A stretch of 27,854 bases of DNA, from the NCBI GenBank assembly GCA_036897095.1, contig JAYMSP010001896.1, positions 1 to 27,854 of the forward strand. The letters are read 5' to 3'. Origin of the DNA: Plantago elongata (Eukaryota > Streptophyta > Magnoliopsida > Lamiales > Plantaginaceae). The notes under the pieces are model-generated. The model searched no databases. It was not told the DNA's origin and saw only the letters and a list, made by a program, of their open reading frames with translations. Shown piece after piece: positions 1-10,459 of this stretch (position 1 is its first letter; each line of letters starts with the position of its first letter). Both the position numbers and the translations under genes were made by a program.

Positions 1-435
1 TCTTGTTATTTGACCGATACCTGATCAGTTCGGTCCAGCCCCAGACAGTTACTGTTTCAGTGCTGTGAATCTAGCACATTTCATGTGCTATGATCCTGAG
101 TGCGTGTTACGGTTTCCCCATTTTTAAAAGTGCCTGACATGCGTGTTCTGGTTGTTTGCTATCTTGTGCATTCATACTCCTTCTCATGCATGCCTGATTA
201 TCCTTACTGAGTCTTTATGACTGACACTCTTCCTGTTTCAATAATCCTGCTTTCCCAGATTTTGAAAATGAAGAGAGGACTGGGTAGCTAGGCATACCCA
301 CTTACATTATGACTGGACATTTCGATGCTGATATGATGGACGTGTGTTTTATCTATCAAATTATAACGTACATTTGGAGTTGTAATAATTATTACTTTCA
401 GATAATTATGTATTTGGATGTTTGACACAATCCTT
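1..435. other. Intergenic; possible 3' end of an upstream gene
   Basis: No recognisable gene body is visible. A pyrimidine-rich stretch ending in CAG at 256-258 is followed by a short open segment that stops within about 30 bases, then AT-rich DNA. This could be the last exon and 3' UTR of a gene lying left of the window, but nothing identifies a protein, so it is a weak reading. Confidence 0.25.
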
Positions 436-1081
436 GACGTCCGGACCAGATCAGGGCCTTACAATTGGTATGCGCAATACAACATTTGCTTACCATGGCA
501 AACCTAGCCCCACATTTACTGATTTTTGACAATTTCGTCCTTTTGCCGAAAAAACGACCCTTGACCGGGTTTATTGATGACGTTTCACGTTGGTCAACTA
601 CACATACTTGGTTTGACTTCCACCTCAACAAGCCACATCACACCTCCAAATTAAAAACTCGGAAATAAATAAGAAATATTATTTTAAAATTTCAAAAAAT
701 AAAATATTGAATAAAACTAAATCACTTTAAATTATGCAATTTTATTTTGCCGCCATTTTTTTTTCAATGGTCAGTCAGCCATTTTTTTTTCTTTTTTCTA
801 TTTTAAGTGATTCAGTTTTTAATCAAATTTTAGTTCTTTTTAATTTCAAAATAAATTCTTTTATTTATTTTTGAGTTTATATTTTAAAGGTGTGATGTGG
901 CTTGTTGAGGTTGAAGTCAAAATAAATTTGTATAGTTGACCAACATGACACGTCATCAGTTAATCCGGTCAAAATTTATTTTTAGACGAAAGGATGAAAT
1001 TTACCAAAAATTAATAAACGTGGGACTAAATTTGTCATGGCGTAACAATCTCCCAAACAAACTTTGGACCGAAAATGTCAT
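436..1081. mobile_element. Foldback / Mutator-like non-autonomous element with long inverted arms
   Basis: Two long arms face each other. The left arm (about 491-650) and the reverse complement of the right arm (about 885-1040) share many blocks, for example CAACAAGCCACATCACACC at the inner ends, TTGGTCAACTA, TGATGACGT and a TTGACCGG core. Weaker similarity, including GGACC/GGTCC, carries the pairing outward to about 436 and 1081. The centre (about 660-885) is AT-rich with T and A runs and has no coding potential. Long arms around an AT-rich core without a transposase fit a non-autonomous Mutator-like element or foldback MITE. I could not find a clean target-site duplication, so the outer ends and the superfamily are inferred. 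The right end lies about 145 bp before the EngA start codon. Confidence 0.75.
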
Positions 1082-1226
1082 TTTCTTGATTTTATATTCA
1101 TTAATTTAATCCGCTGAAGCCCATTTTCAGGTTTCGTCTTCTCTCCTCCTCCCGCCGCTTTCACCTTGGGGATATGCCGTGAGTAAATCGATCAATTATC
1201 TGCTCTGCTCTACTCTAGTCTTTGTT

Positions 1227-4200
1227 ATGTACACTCACTTATGGCTCCGTGCTCTCTCAAGAACTCGCCATACTAAATTTGCCTCAACAACAACTCCTCA
1301 TGCCCCATTTGTACCAAATCGATTTCGAGACAGAACCCTCTTCATCGCTTCCCCTGAATCCCTACTCAAACATGGTAATTTACATCACCCTTTTCATTAA
1401 TTAACCTTAATTTGTTGAAAAGACTCCATCTTTCGCTTTCTTTTTATGTTTTTATGCATTATATCTCCTTGATGCTACTTCTTTCTTCATACTGTTTAAA
1501 ACCTAGCAATCGTTATTAGTTCATTATGTTGTGAATGAGTTTATTTTGTAATTCTTGAGCTCTTGTGTTTATCTCGTTATGTCTGGCATTGTGATGATTA
1601 GGAGGTGTAGGAATAGGTTGTGCTGCAGTGTCGTGCTTGCGGTTGGTTCTTCCAAGGTCTAGCTACGTACCGCAAACTTATCTTCGTCCATGCACGGAGA
1701 ATTTCTCAACGTTGTCGGATGATGTGACATCGAGTGATTCATTGGATCCTACTGATTTCACTGTTCCAAGCTGTGAGATTGAAGAGTCTGTGGTTGATGG
1801 CGTTTGCATTCATCGTGAAGTGCCAAAAGCTAAGTACTTAACCCGGGAATCGATTGAGTTTACTGAAATTCCTATCCCCAAGCTTCCGACTGTCATTGTC
1901 GTTGGGCGGCCTAATGTTGGTAAATCAGCATTGTTTAATAGGTCTGTATTGATACACTACTCATTTCGTTTATTGTAGAGTTTATTTCTAATTAGGAAAT
2001 ATAGCCAAGTTTGTTTTTGTAAGTTGAGAGAGCTATTGTGTAACAAGATTGTTGGAATTGTAGGCTGATTGGAAGGAGAGAGGCTCTTGTTTATAACACT
2101 CCCACTGAACACGTCACACGTGACATTCGAGATGGGGTAGCTAAATTGGGTACCTTGCGGTTTCGTATTCTCGATTCAGCTGGTTTAGAAGCAGAGGCGT
2201 CTTCAGGTTCTGTTCTTGGTAGAACTGCAGCAATGACTGGAGAAGTGCTGGCAAAGGCCCAACTTGCTCTCTTTCTAATAGATGCAAGGTTGGTCTATTT
2301 CATTTTGGCTTGTGGATTTACTGAAAGATTTCTTGCTCATATTGATCCTATTCCCGTGTACAAAAGCTTGTTTCCAAGATCCAATTTTTTTTTTATATTG
2401 AGGCAAGAATAAAACAATGTGATAAGGTTTCTACTTAATGTGGCAAGGTTATGTCATGTAATGGCTGAACTAAACGGTTAATCGTCTTCCTTTGAAGGAT
2501 GTCCTTATGTTCTTATTGGCTGCATTATGAGATAGAATCATAGAACATAATTATCTATGTGAGCATGGTTTTTGGATTTTTTATAGCCTGGCTGATTGAT
2601 TACTTTGACTGAGAGTCATCTGATCTGAGTGAAGAAGTTAGAATTATTTACTCTGCGGCATCTTTATTCTTCACCTATAAGGTAGTTGGTTTTAAGTTGT
2701 ATTTCGTTTGTATCTAGAGATGGACTGGAACCAATGGATGTAGACGTTGGAAAGTGGTTAAGGAAGCGTGCACCTGGATTGAAAACTGTTGTCGTGATGA
2801 ATAAAGCTGAGTCACTGGATGAAATTAGCGGTTCTCTTGCAGCTGCTTCTGGAGAAGCTTATACATTAGGATTTGGTGATCCTATTGCAGTGTCTGCTGA
2901 AACTGGACTGGGAATGTCCGAATTACATGATTCATTGAGACCATTCCTGGAGGACTATGTGCTCGATACCTTGAAAGGTGGATAATTTGTTTTCTTGAGT
3001 TGTTTACATATCTGTAAAGATGATTCCTAGTATATTTGAACTTTATATTTGTAAACATGTAGTATTACCAGTCATCAATTTAAAAAGGCCTATAATTTTC
3101 CCATTGTTTATGACGTTTACCAATTATTTGATTTTACTGAGTATCTCATTGAAGAATATGCTTTTGTTTTTTGTAGAAGATAACCAGGACGAATCCCTTC
3201 TGCATGAGGGCGATGAGTCTAAGCTTCCTTTGCAGTTGGCTATTGTAGGGAGACCGAATGTTGGAAAGTCTACATTACTTAATGCCATATTGCTTGAAAA
3301 TCGTGTCTTGGTTGGACCAGAAGCTGGCTTGACTAGGGATTCAATTCGAGTTCACTTTCAGTACGAAGACAGAGACGTATATCTCGTAAGTATCAATTTC
3401 ATGAAACTTGTACTTTTGCTCTGTGTTAAATATAATATATGTTAATGAAGTCATGATAGATAAAGGCAGAGACATATGTTGTGTATGCCACATTCTATGC
3501 ACAGTTATTTACTTCTAACTAAATTATTCAAATTATCTGCTACTCCTCCTTCAACTGGGGCTATATGCTCTCCGCCAACTTTAGTTACTGCCTCTCCTTG
3601 TTTGGCGTCCCATTAGAAATGTTTTGTTCCATTTTTGGTAGCTTTATATTTATTATTTATTCCTCGACCACTTTTAACCCGCTAGTCAATTTAAATAAAT
3701 AAACTACAATAAAACTATATTCACCTACCCTTACAATAAATTATATTCACCATTATACTACATGAGTAGTATAGATTTATTAAGAATCGTGAAATGTCAA
3801 TTATGATACGTCTCAAATGAGACGGGGTGAGTATGTGTTCAAGTCCTCAATGATCCATCTGGATGCATGAAGCAAGGGACATGTTATAGTCAACTCAAAT
3901 ACTTCGTGTTGCTCCTCGTCGATTGTCAGTGTACCTGGATTTTCTAGCAATTGTGTACCCTTCTTGGCCATTCAATTATCTGAGGAATAAATAAATGCAT
4001 TCTCCTTGTGAAAAAAAAAATGCAATCAATTATGCCACCTTTTTTTTTTTGGGACATTGGTCTTCGAAGTTTGAACTGAACTGATCTCAGATGACCCAGA
4101 TCTCCTTATCAGTCTTTGAACTTAATCAGTCTTGTGGATCGTCATTGCATGATCATTTGACTCTTGGTTTCAGGTTGACACGGCTGGTTGGTTGGGGAGG

Positions 4201-6135
4201 ACAGGACAGGAGAAGGGACCATCATCCTTGAGTGTTGTGCAATCACGGAAGCATCTCATGAGGGCCCAAATTGTCGCTTTAGTTCTGGATGCAGAAGAGG
4301 TGTGTTGTATGTACAGCTATAAGTTGCAGTAGTTATAGTTTACTTTCTTTGTTTGGATCATCTATTCTCGGCTTGTCTATGTCTGATCTGTCTTCACTTC
4401 TTGTGAGTCAAAACTGTGAAATTCTATGTTTGCTTGTTAGCCACATAGATGATGTATTCGATCCAACTGTTTCTGTTCAAATAAAAAATGTAGCCTTGAT
4501 CCTTTCTAAAAAATTGTTGCAACTTGTAACCATGGGGGAATGAGGTAAATCAAGTAATTACCAAAATATAATATAAACGAAGACTTAAGGATCCTTATAT
4601 TCCTAAGGTGACATTTCTTTAATGTAGATTGATTTGTTTGGTTATCCATAACTTAACTTGGAGATTAAATATTTTAGTTATAGCCAGTTCTTTTTTTACA
4701 TAAAACGCAATAAGAAAGTATTCATCATTATTTATGTCCTAGTACTCCGACTTAATAGGCACAATTAGATTCGCGAAATTCATGTTCATAATCATAATCG
4801 TGAAATACCTGGTCTATTACTTTAGTGAGTTATCCCTTGGCATGAGCCTGGATTCTTTGACATTATTTTTTGTTTTCATTGTCCGTAATCTATTGGTACT
4901 GTCAAGAAAACTGTTATGATAGCTTGATTTTGTAACTTTTGGATTTGACATTGTTGATGTACTTGATTCTCTATTACGAGTAGATTGTAAGAGCTCAACG
5001 GATCATGAACCATGCGGAAGTAAGAATAGCAAGGGAAGCTGTAGATGAAGGTCGAGGTTTGGTGGTTGTAGTGAACAAGATGGATCTGCTGAAGGGGAGA
5101 AAGAAGTCAAAAATCTACGAGAACCTCATCTCCTCTGTTCCTACAGAAATTCAGAGAGTTATACCCCAGGTGTGAAGAATATTCGTCTTTATTCTGCATA
5201 TTCAGTTCCAAGACCCCATCAAAGTTCTATCAGTCCTTAAGATGAGGGCGTAGTGAATAGTACTAGCATAGTCTTTTCAAAGCTAATTGTGTGGTAAGAA
5301 ATAGTTATTCTGTTCTAATTTTGGCATATTGGCTGCGAATGTGTATTATGTCTGAATGATGTTGATGCCATGATAACTGTTCTTTATGCATTAATGTAAG
5401 TTGATTGACAGGTGACGGGAATTCCTGTGGTATTTGTGTCCGCACTTGAGGGGCATGGGCGACTGGATGTCATGCGCCAGGTTATCGATACATATGAAAA
5501 ATGGTGTCTCAGATTGCCAACATCTCGTCTCAATCGTTGGTTGCACAAGGTTTGCCATGTCCTTTTGTCTGTATCTGATAAACTGGCAATTGATTGTGCT
5601 GTTAAATTTGGGGAAAATAATCTTCATTCTTTCAAGTTCGGGATTTGAATTTTTCACTTTACTGTGAAGTTTGTTGTATCTGGGTTACACATGCAATATC
5701 CCTGTTGGCCGTTGCTATAAAACAGTTGCTTTTAGTTCCTTAAACAGCGCATATGTATCTGAAAACTGACTCGATGTAATTACCATGCTGAAAATGCAGG
5801 TCATGGGTCGACATTCGTGGAAAGATGCAGCCTCACAAACCAAGATAAAATATTTCACTCAGGTGAAGGCTCGGCCACCTACATTTGTTGCATTTGTAAC
5901 TGGCAAGGCTGAGCTACCGGAAACAGTGCTGAGGTTCCTAACAAAGTCGTTAAAGGAAGACTTCGATATTGGTGGAATCCCCGTCCGGATATTTCAACGC
6001 CATATTCTTAGACAGTCTCAGAGTTCTCAGAGTAAATCTGCAGATTCTGCACCCACCACCACCGGCAAGAACGTGCAAGCTGGTGGGGGAAAGACGTCTA
6101 ACTGTGTGTTGTCCGACAAAAGAGTCGGGTCGTAG
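1227..6135 (+). CDS. DER: EngA/Der-type double GTPase, probably plastid-targeted (9 exons)
   Basis: Exons: 1227-1374, 1602-1941, 2064-2288, 2718-2977, 3177-3385, 4174-4299, 4984-5169, 5412-5549, 5800-6135; all junctions are GT/AG and keep phase, giving 655 residues. Two Era-like G domains lie in tandem. The first has GRPNVGKS (151-158), DSAGL (200-204) and NKAE (266-269); the second has GRPNVGKS (349-356), DTAGW (396-400) and NKMD (467-470). A KH-like domain (about 555-612) follows, with a low-complexity S/T/G tail. Two G domains plus a C-terminal KH-like domain define EngA/Der, a GTPase needed for large ribosomal subunit assembly; bacterial forms are near 450-500 residues. The extra N-terminus is rich in R, S and T, as expected of a plastid transit peptide, so action on plastid ribosomes is inferred. 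The ATG at 1227 is the first in frame. Exon 2 could instead begin at 1629, also in phase. Exon 1 and the exon 2 boundary are the least certain parts. Confidence 0.92.
3586..3833. mobile_element. Degenerate Stowaway-like MITE in EngA intron 5
   Basis: Inside the 788-bp intron between exons 5 and 6, a 248-bp segment begins TACTGCCTCTCC...CGTCCCATTAGAAATG and ends, in reverse complement, TACTCACCCCGTCTCATTTG. The shared TACT...CGTCyCATTwGA pattern at inverted ends, the flanking TA and the AT-rich interior fit a Stowaway (Tc1/mariner-type) MITE with eroded ends. It has no coding capacity. The assignment rests on eroded terminal similarity. Confidence 0.5.
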
Positions 6136-6720
6136 GTGCTCCCGAATAGGTTGATCCCTCCTGAAATTTTTCCAGAGTCTTGTAAACTGTATATATGTAG
6201 GATGTAATACTAATCAATTTTGTATTCTCATCATGGAATGCTGCTACCAGAGTACCAGCCATAGCCTGTAGGATAAAGGAGCATATGATTGTTAAAATTG
6301 GTACTAAGTATAAGTTATAAGCCTGGACCTTTTCTGATTTTATAAGCACATTTAGAGTGTTTCATTGCAATGTTGTTTAAATAATCAAAGTTGTGCTTTG
6401 TGCTTTTGCTTCTGTAAAGATTTTTTACTTGCTTCTGTTGTTTTGTTTTCCATTATTGTTTAAAATAACATTTTGTTGACTTCTTTAATTGTTGCCCAAG
6501 TAGATTTCTCCAGAAGAACATGCTATATATATAAAATGCCATTTTGAGCCTGTTTGACAGGATGCTAGACTCAGGTCTCAGGGTGAAGGTTTAAGTACTC
6601 TGAGTAATTTTGCTAAGAGTAATGGCTTGGTGAGTGTTCGGTATAGCGTTAAAAATTGTGTATAGGAGGCTGATTGGCATGCATTTGAATGTGATTTTGG
6701 TGAAATTGTGCTTGGAATGG
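6136..6720. other. EngA 3' UTR and intergenic DNA
   Basis: AT-rich DNA directly after the EngA stop codon. It should contain the 3' UTR and polyadenylation site, but no single signal stands out. I see no second gene here; the open frames on either strand are short and lack family signatures. Confidence 0.4.
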
Positions 6721-6843
6721 AATTGAAATGGGGTATTTAAAGTGTATTTTAAGTTAAATTAATATTTATAGAATTGAAATGGGATATTTAAAGTGTATTT
6801 TAAGCCAAATTAATATTTATCGAGTCAAATGGGGACATTTAAA
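6721..6843. repeat. 51-bp tandem repeat, about 2.4 copies
   Basis: A unit starting AATTGAAATGGGGTATTTAA at 6721 recurs at 6772 with only a few substitutions over the full 51 bp. A third, partial and more diverged copy starts at 6823 (AGTCAAATGGGGACATTTAA). The period is read directly from the sequence. There is no coding role. Confidence 0.85.
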
Positions 6844-8084
6844 TGATTGTACAATCGGCCCTAAATGTTTTAACGTTTCCTAGTAATTGTACAAAATATG
6901 TGTCCATTTTAACTACTCGAGTAAATGAGAGCCTGGTCCCAAGAGTCGAGATTGGAGTTGGGTCGTTGACTTTGGCAGAGGTGGAGCCAGGTTGGTTTGG
7001 ACCGTCACCTCTGCGAATGGGCCGAACCTTGGTCTACTCCTGATTAAGTACATACTATATATAGCCCCACACCACCTCTACTTGTTTAATTTCATGTACA
7101 TGCATGCATTTGGTGTCAATGTACAGTATGTGAATGTAATGAGAAGCTTCGCATTTTTGTGGAAACATCAAAATTTAGTAGGTATCATACTTGATACATG
7201 TAAGTCGCACATTTGTTGTCAAAACAACATTATTTCGTAGGAGTTAGACTGATGTAAGGTTCGGGAGCCTTTGAATGGGGTAGTGATGTTTGAGGATCAA
7301 TATCCGCGGGTTTTTTGGAATTATATGTATACCGATCAAATTACTAACCGATCAAGATCTAACTTTGTGGCTTACAACTGTTACTCATGATAAGATCCGT
7401 ATTATTTGTATAACATATCCGTTTTAAGTTGAAGAGTGCACAAATCCATAAATTTATTTTTAGCACAATCTAAAATTTTTATATTAAATTTGAAGTAATG
7501 TATCTTTTAATTCATATATTATATTTTTATAACACGTTGATATTAAATATACACCATCATGTGATTTTATGATATATATGATTGATGCATATGAAATGCA
7601 TGCTGGAAACAATCTCCTTACATGATGACAACACCATTATTTCATCTTGCTATTAATTTATTATAAAGACCAGACTTAATTAGTCCCATTATTATGAACA
7701 CAACAACACATCATCTATGGAATATAAGGTATGCACAAATGAACAATTACAAATTAAAACTTTCTTCTCCAAGATCAACAAAACATGTATAATTTCCATG
7801 AATTAATGACGACATCATAGCCAATATTAAACATATATTTCCATGAATTAGATCAAAATCAACAAGAGATACATATATATCCAAGCCCAAGCCCTAAAAT
7901 CATAGTGTCACATTAAGTCAGAATTTGCTTATTTAGCATACACACACATATATATAAGTTCTAGAACTTTCAATGGAAATGAAATTCCTATACATATAAA
8001 TCATTAGCTATTTAGCAACATATACTATATATCATCTCAAGAATGTTATTTATAAATGTGCAACTAAACCATGATGGTGGTAGG
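6844..8084. other. Intergenic between EngA and NAC genes
   Basis: No supported gene. A perfect 9-bp stem (GCAGAGGTG / CACCTCTGC) with a 22-base loop lies at 6975-7014, and a TATA-like CTATATATAG lies at 7055-7064 with no credible ORF behind it. The stretch from about 7440 to 8084 is very AT-rich and should contain the 3' UTR of the minus-strand NAC gene. Confidence 0.4.
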
Positions 8085-10063
8085 TCACTTGAATAGGTTG
8101 GTGTAGCTATAGTCCTTGCTTGCCTCATCAGAAGCTGCTGAACTCCAAACCCACAACCGGTCAGAAGCGGCCGCCTGCATGGCCTCATAGACGATGTTTG
8201 TAGCTGTCAGTGGCTCAGGCTGAGGCTGCTGGTAGTAACTATTATTCACTAGATTGTGAAGGTCATTATCACTTGCATGCATATTGGATTGGTGCAAAAT
8301 AGTACCTTGATCAGTTAGCAATGAACTTGATGATGAAGAGCTATTAGTTGTGAGTACTGGAACATTCTTTGAGATGGCGGAGATTAATGGATTCTTCGTG
8401 GTTATGATGTTCTTTGGACTTGTTTCCGTCTCATTTTGCATCGGTGCCTTTAGCGATGGAGCTGCTTGTTGCAAAGTTCTAGACTTGGTCTGGATGGAAC
8501 GCGTGAGAGATGGATATTGATCTTCTACCCCAGGTCTTTTGTAGACGCGGCATAGAGAAATTTCCGTCTGCATTAAGACCTAATCAACAAGTCAATTAAA
8601 TTTAAAAGATAGACAATTTTGAGAAAGGAAACTTGTTGCAAAACCAAACACTGATGGTTTTTGATGTATCCAAGAAAAATGTTCATCACATATATAAAGA
8701 AACTCATCATGATGATAGTTCATATCCTATACAAACTAGATTTTAAGATTATATTGGGATTTCAACTAACTTGTAAGAACAGTGATAACTCATAATGAAG
8801 ATGTAATCTTAATTTGTTCATGACATATCATGATCCATCCACAAATTCATTAATTCCAAACATACAAAGCCTGAAACACAATAGTTGTTCCTATAACCAA
8901 TTCAAAAACGTTGGATATACAAAAAGATCAACATCAAACCAGCCCAGATCGAACTGTAATAGAACTACAGTTCTATAGGCCTATGTATATATGGTCATAA
9001 AACTGTAGCGAAATGCACGTTGTTGCACGAAAATGGCAAGTTAAAGTCATAGGAAGTAGGCTAATTCCAACTTATATACCACAAATCGTTTTAATTTTTT
9101 TTCGCTCTCATATATCAGAGATCAAGAGGTTTGTGTATTGTTCAAATCTTTTCACGAATTCATTTTAACATATATATTAGGGTCTTGCATCAACTCAGGT
9201 AAATTGAGAAAATAAAAATGAATTATTGAAGATGCAACCAAGAAAAATGAAGTAACAATATGTGGATCTAAAGATACACTTTATCATATCTCATCTGTAA
9301 TTATGAATTTAAGTGCTTGATCTTGTGAAAAAATGAAGAGAAAAACAAGCCTATTGATTATCAGAGCTAATTAAAAAAGACAAAATTCTACTCTATAAAC
9401 TGTCTGAATCTCTAGTAAACAACACCACAGTGAAGTATATTGGTCAGATCATAGTATACCTTTTGCAGGTGTTCAGTCTCGTGATGGGGCAAGCGATACT
9501 CGTTCATGATCCAACTAGTTCTGATCCCTTTAGGCGCCTTACCGGAGTAGAAAACAAGGGTTTTCTTCAGACCAATAGACGACCTAAAGTTCTCACTTCT
9601 GATCATTCTATCCGCACCAGTTGCTTTCCAATACCCTGAAGTTGTTACACGATTAGGCCGATCACCATTCCTGTACTTCCGATCTCTAGGAACATAGAAG
9701 AACCATTCTTTCTCCCCAATCGCCGCTAATGCTATGTCACAAATCACAAAATCATTAGCTTACAGTAGCATATAGATTAACAATTTCGATCATCACGCCT
9801 CTCTAAAGTTGGATCTTTCTAATCCTTTCAACTTGAGAACTTGTTAAAATACCTGGAAGCTCCCAAGGGTCGTAGCGGTAGAGGTCTAGGTAAGTGATGA
9901 GCTCGATGTTGAAGCGTTTTCCTTCCACCTTGCGACGAAGGTAGAACTCCACCAGCTCTTCCTCGGTTGGACAAAACCGGAAGCCTGGCATCACAACGTC
10001 GTTCTCATGGTCGTCGAGGGGCTTGATGATGATGCTGTTACCATGTTCATTGTTTTTTGTCAT
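8085..10063 (-). CDS. NAC35: NAC-domain transcription factor, LOV1/NAC035 type (3 exons)
   Basis: Reading leftward, the exons are 10063-9853, 9731-9460 and 8567-8085; the GT/AG junctions keep phase and give 321 residues. The NAC domain fills about residues 24-175: [13 protein letters not shown] (subdomain A), [11 protein letters not shown] (B), [14 protein letters not shown] (C), [13 protein letters not shown] (D, DNA-binding core near 105-109), then MNEYRLP and [11 protein letters not shown]. The [20 protein letters not shown] segment and the [14 protein letters not shown] run match the LOV1/ANAC035 subgroup, whose Arabidopsis member affects flowering time and cold response; the same role here is inferred. 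The C-terminal half is the usual disordered activator region, with a serine run and QQPQPEP, ending in a W/S-rich tail. Residue 31 is Cys where the family usually has His (HPTEEEL). The ATG at 10063 is the first true ATG in frame. The product should act in the nucleus. Confidence 0.95.
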
Positions 10064-10370
10064 GGCTGTAAGCAATGGCCATATAAGGTATGGCAAATGC
10101 AAACGCCTCAAGTTATATTCATGAGCTTCAATTCAGTGAATAGCTAGTACTTCTCTTAGGTAATGTGATTTTATGGATACAATTGCACATGTAGACGTGG
10201 TAGAGTTTGATAGGAGAATGAATGAACAAGTGGGATATATATAATCTCGCTTTTCTTTTCTTTTCTTTTTTGGAATGGGAGTGAAGGGTAGGGTTAGTGG
10301 GATAAGAGAGAGATGAGTGTAGATGCACATTCCAACAAAAAAATGACTTTTAGTCTTAGCTAGTCTCTCC

Positions 10371-10378
10371 TATATATA
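10371..10378 (-). promoter_or_regulatory. Candidate TATA box of the NAC gene
   Basis: On the minus strand the sequence reads TGTATATATAGGAGAG, a canonical TATATATA core about 310 bp upstream of the start codon, which would put initiation near 10340. A second candidate (GATTATATATATCCC, about 10231-10245) lies closer to the gene and would give a shorter leader, so which one is used is open. Confidence 0.5.
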
Positions 10379-10415
10379 CACCTTCAATTCACTCTTTTAT
10401 AAGTGAAGTGTGAAC

Positions 10416-10459
10416 TATATATAATAATATATATTATTATATATAATAATATATATTAT
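10416..10459. repeat. Perfect 22-bp tandem duplication forming an AT palindrome
   Basis: The 22-bp unit TATATATAATAATATATATT+AT occurs twice with no mismatch. The last 36 bp (10424-10459) equal their own reverse complement, so the block is both a direct repeat and a perfect palindrome. It sits about 40 bp upstream of the candidate NAC TATA box. Confidence 0.95.

Noticed and set aside
398..631. 77-codon minus-strand frame in the left arm of the foldback element
   Set aside because: Falls inside the inverted arm and shows no transposase or other motif.
6843..7240. Overlapping plus-strand open frames of 66-82 codons after the EngA gene
   Set aside because: No domain or conserved motif, no plausible splicing partner, and several begin at non-ATG codons.
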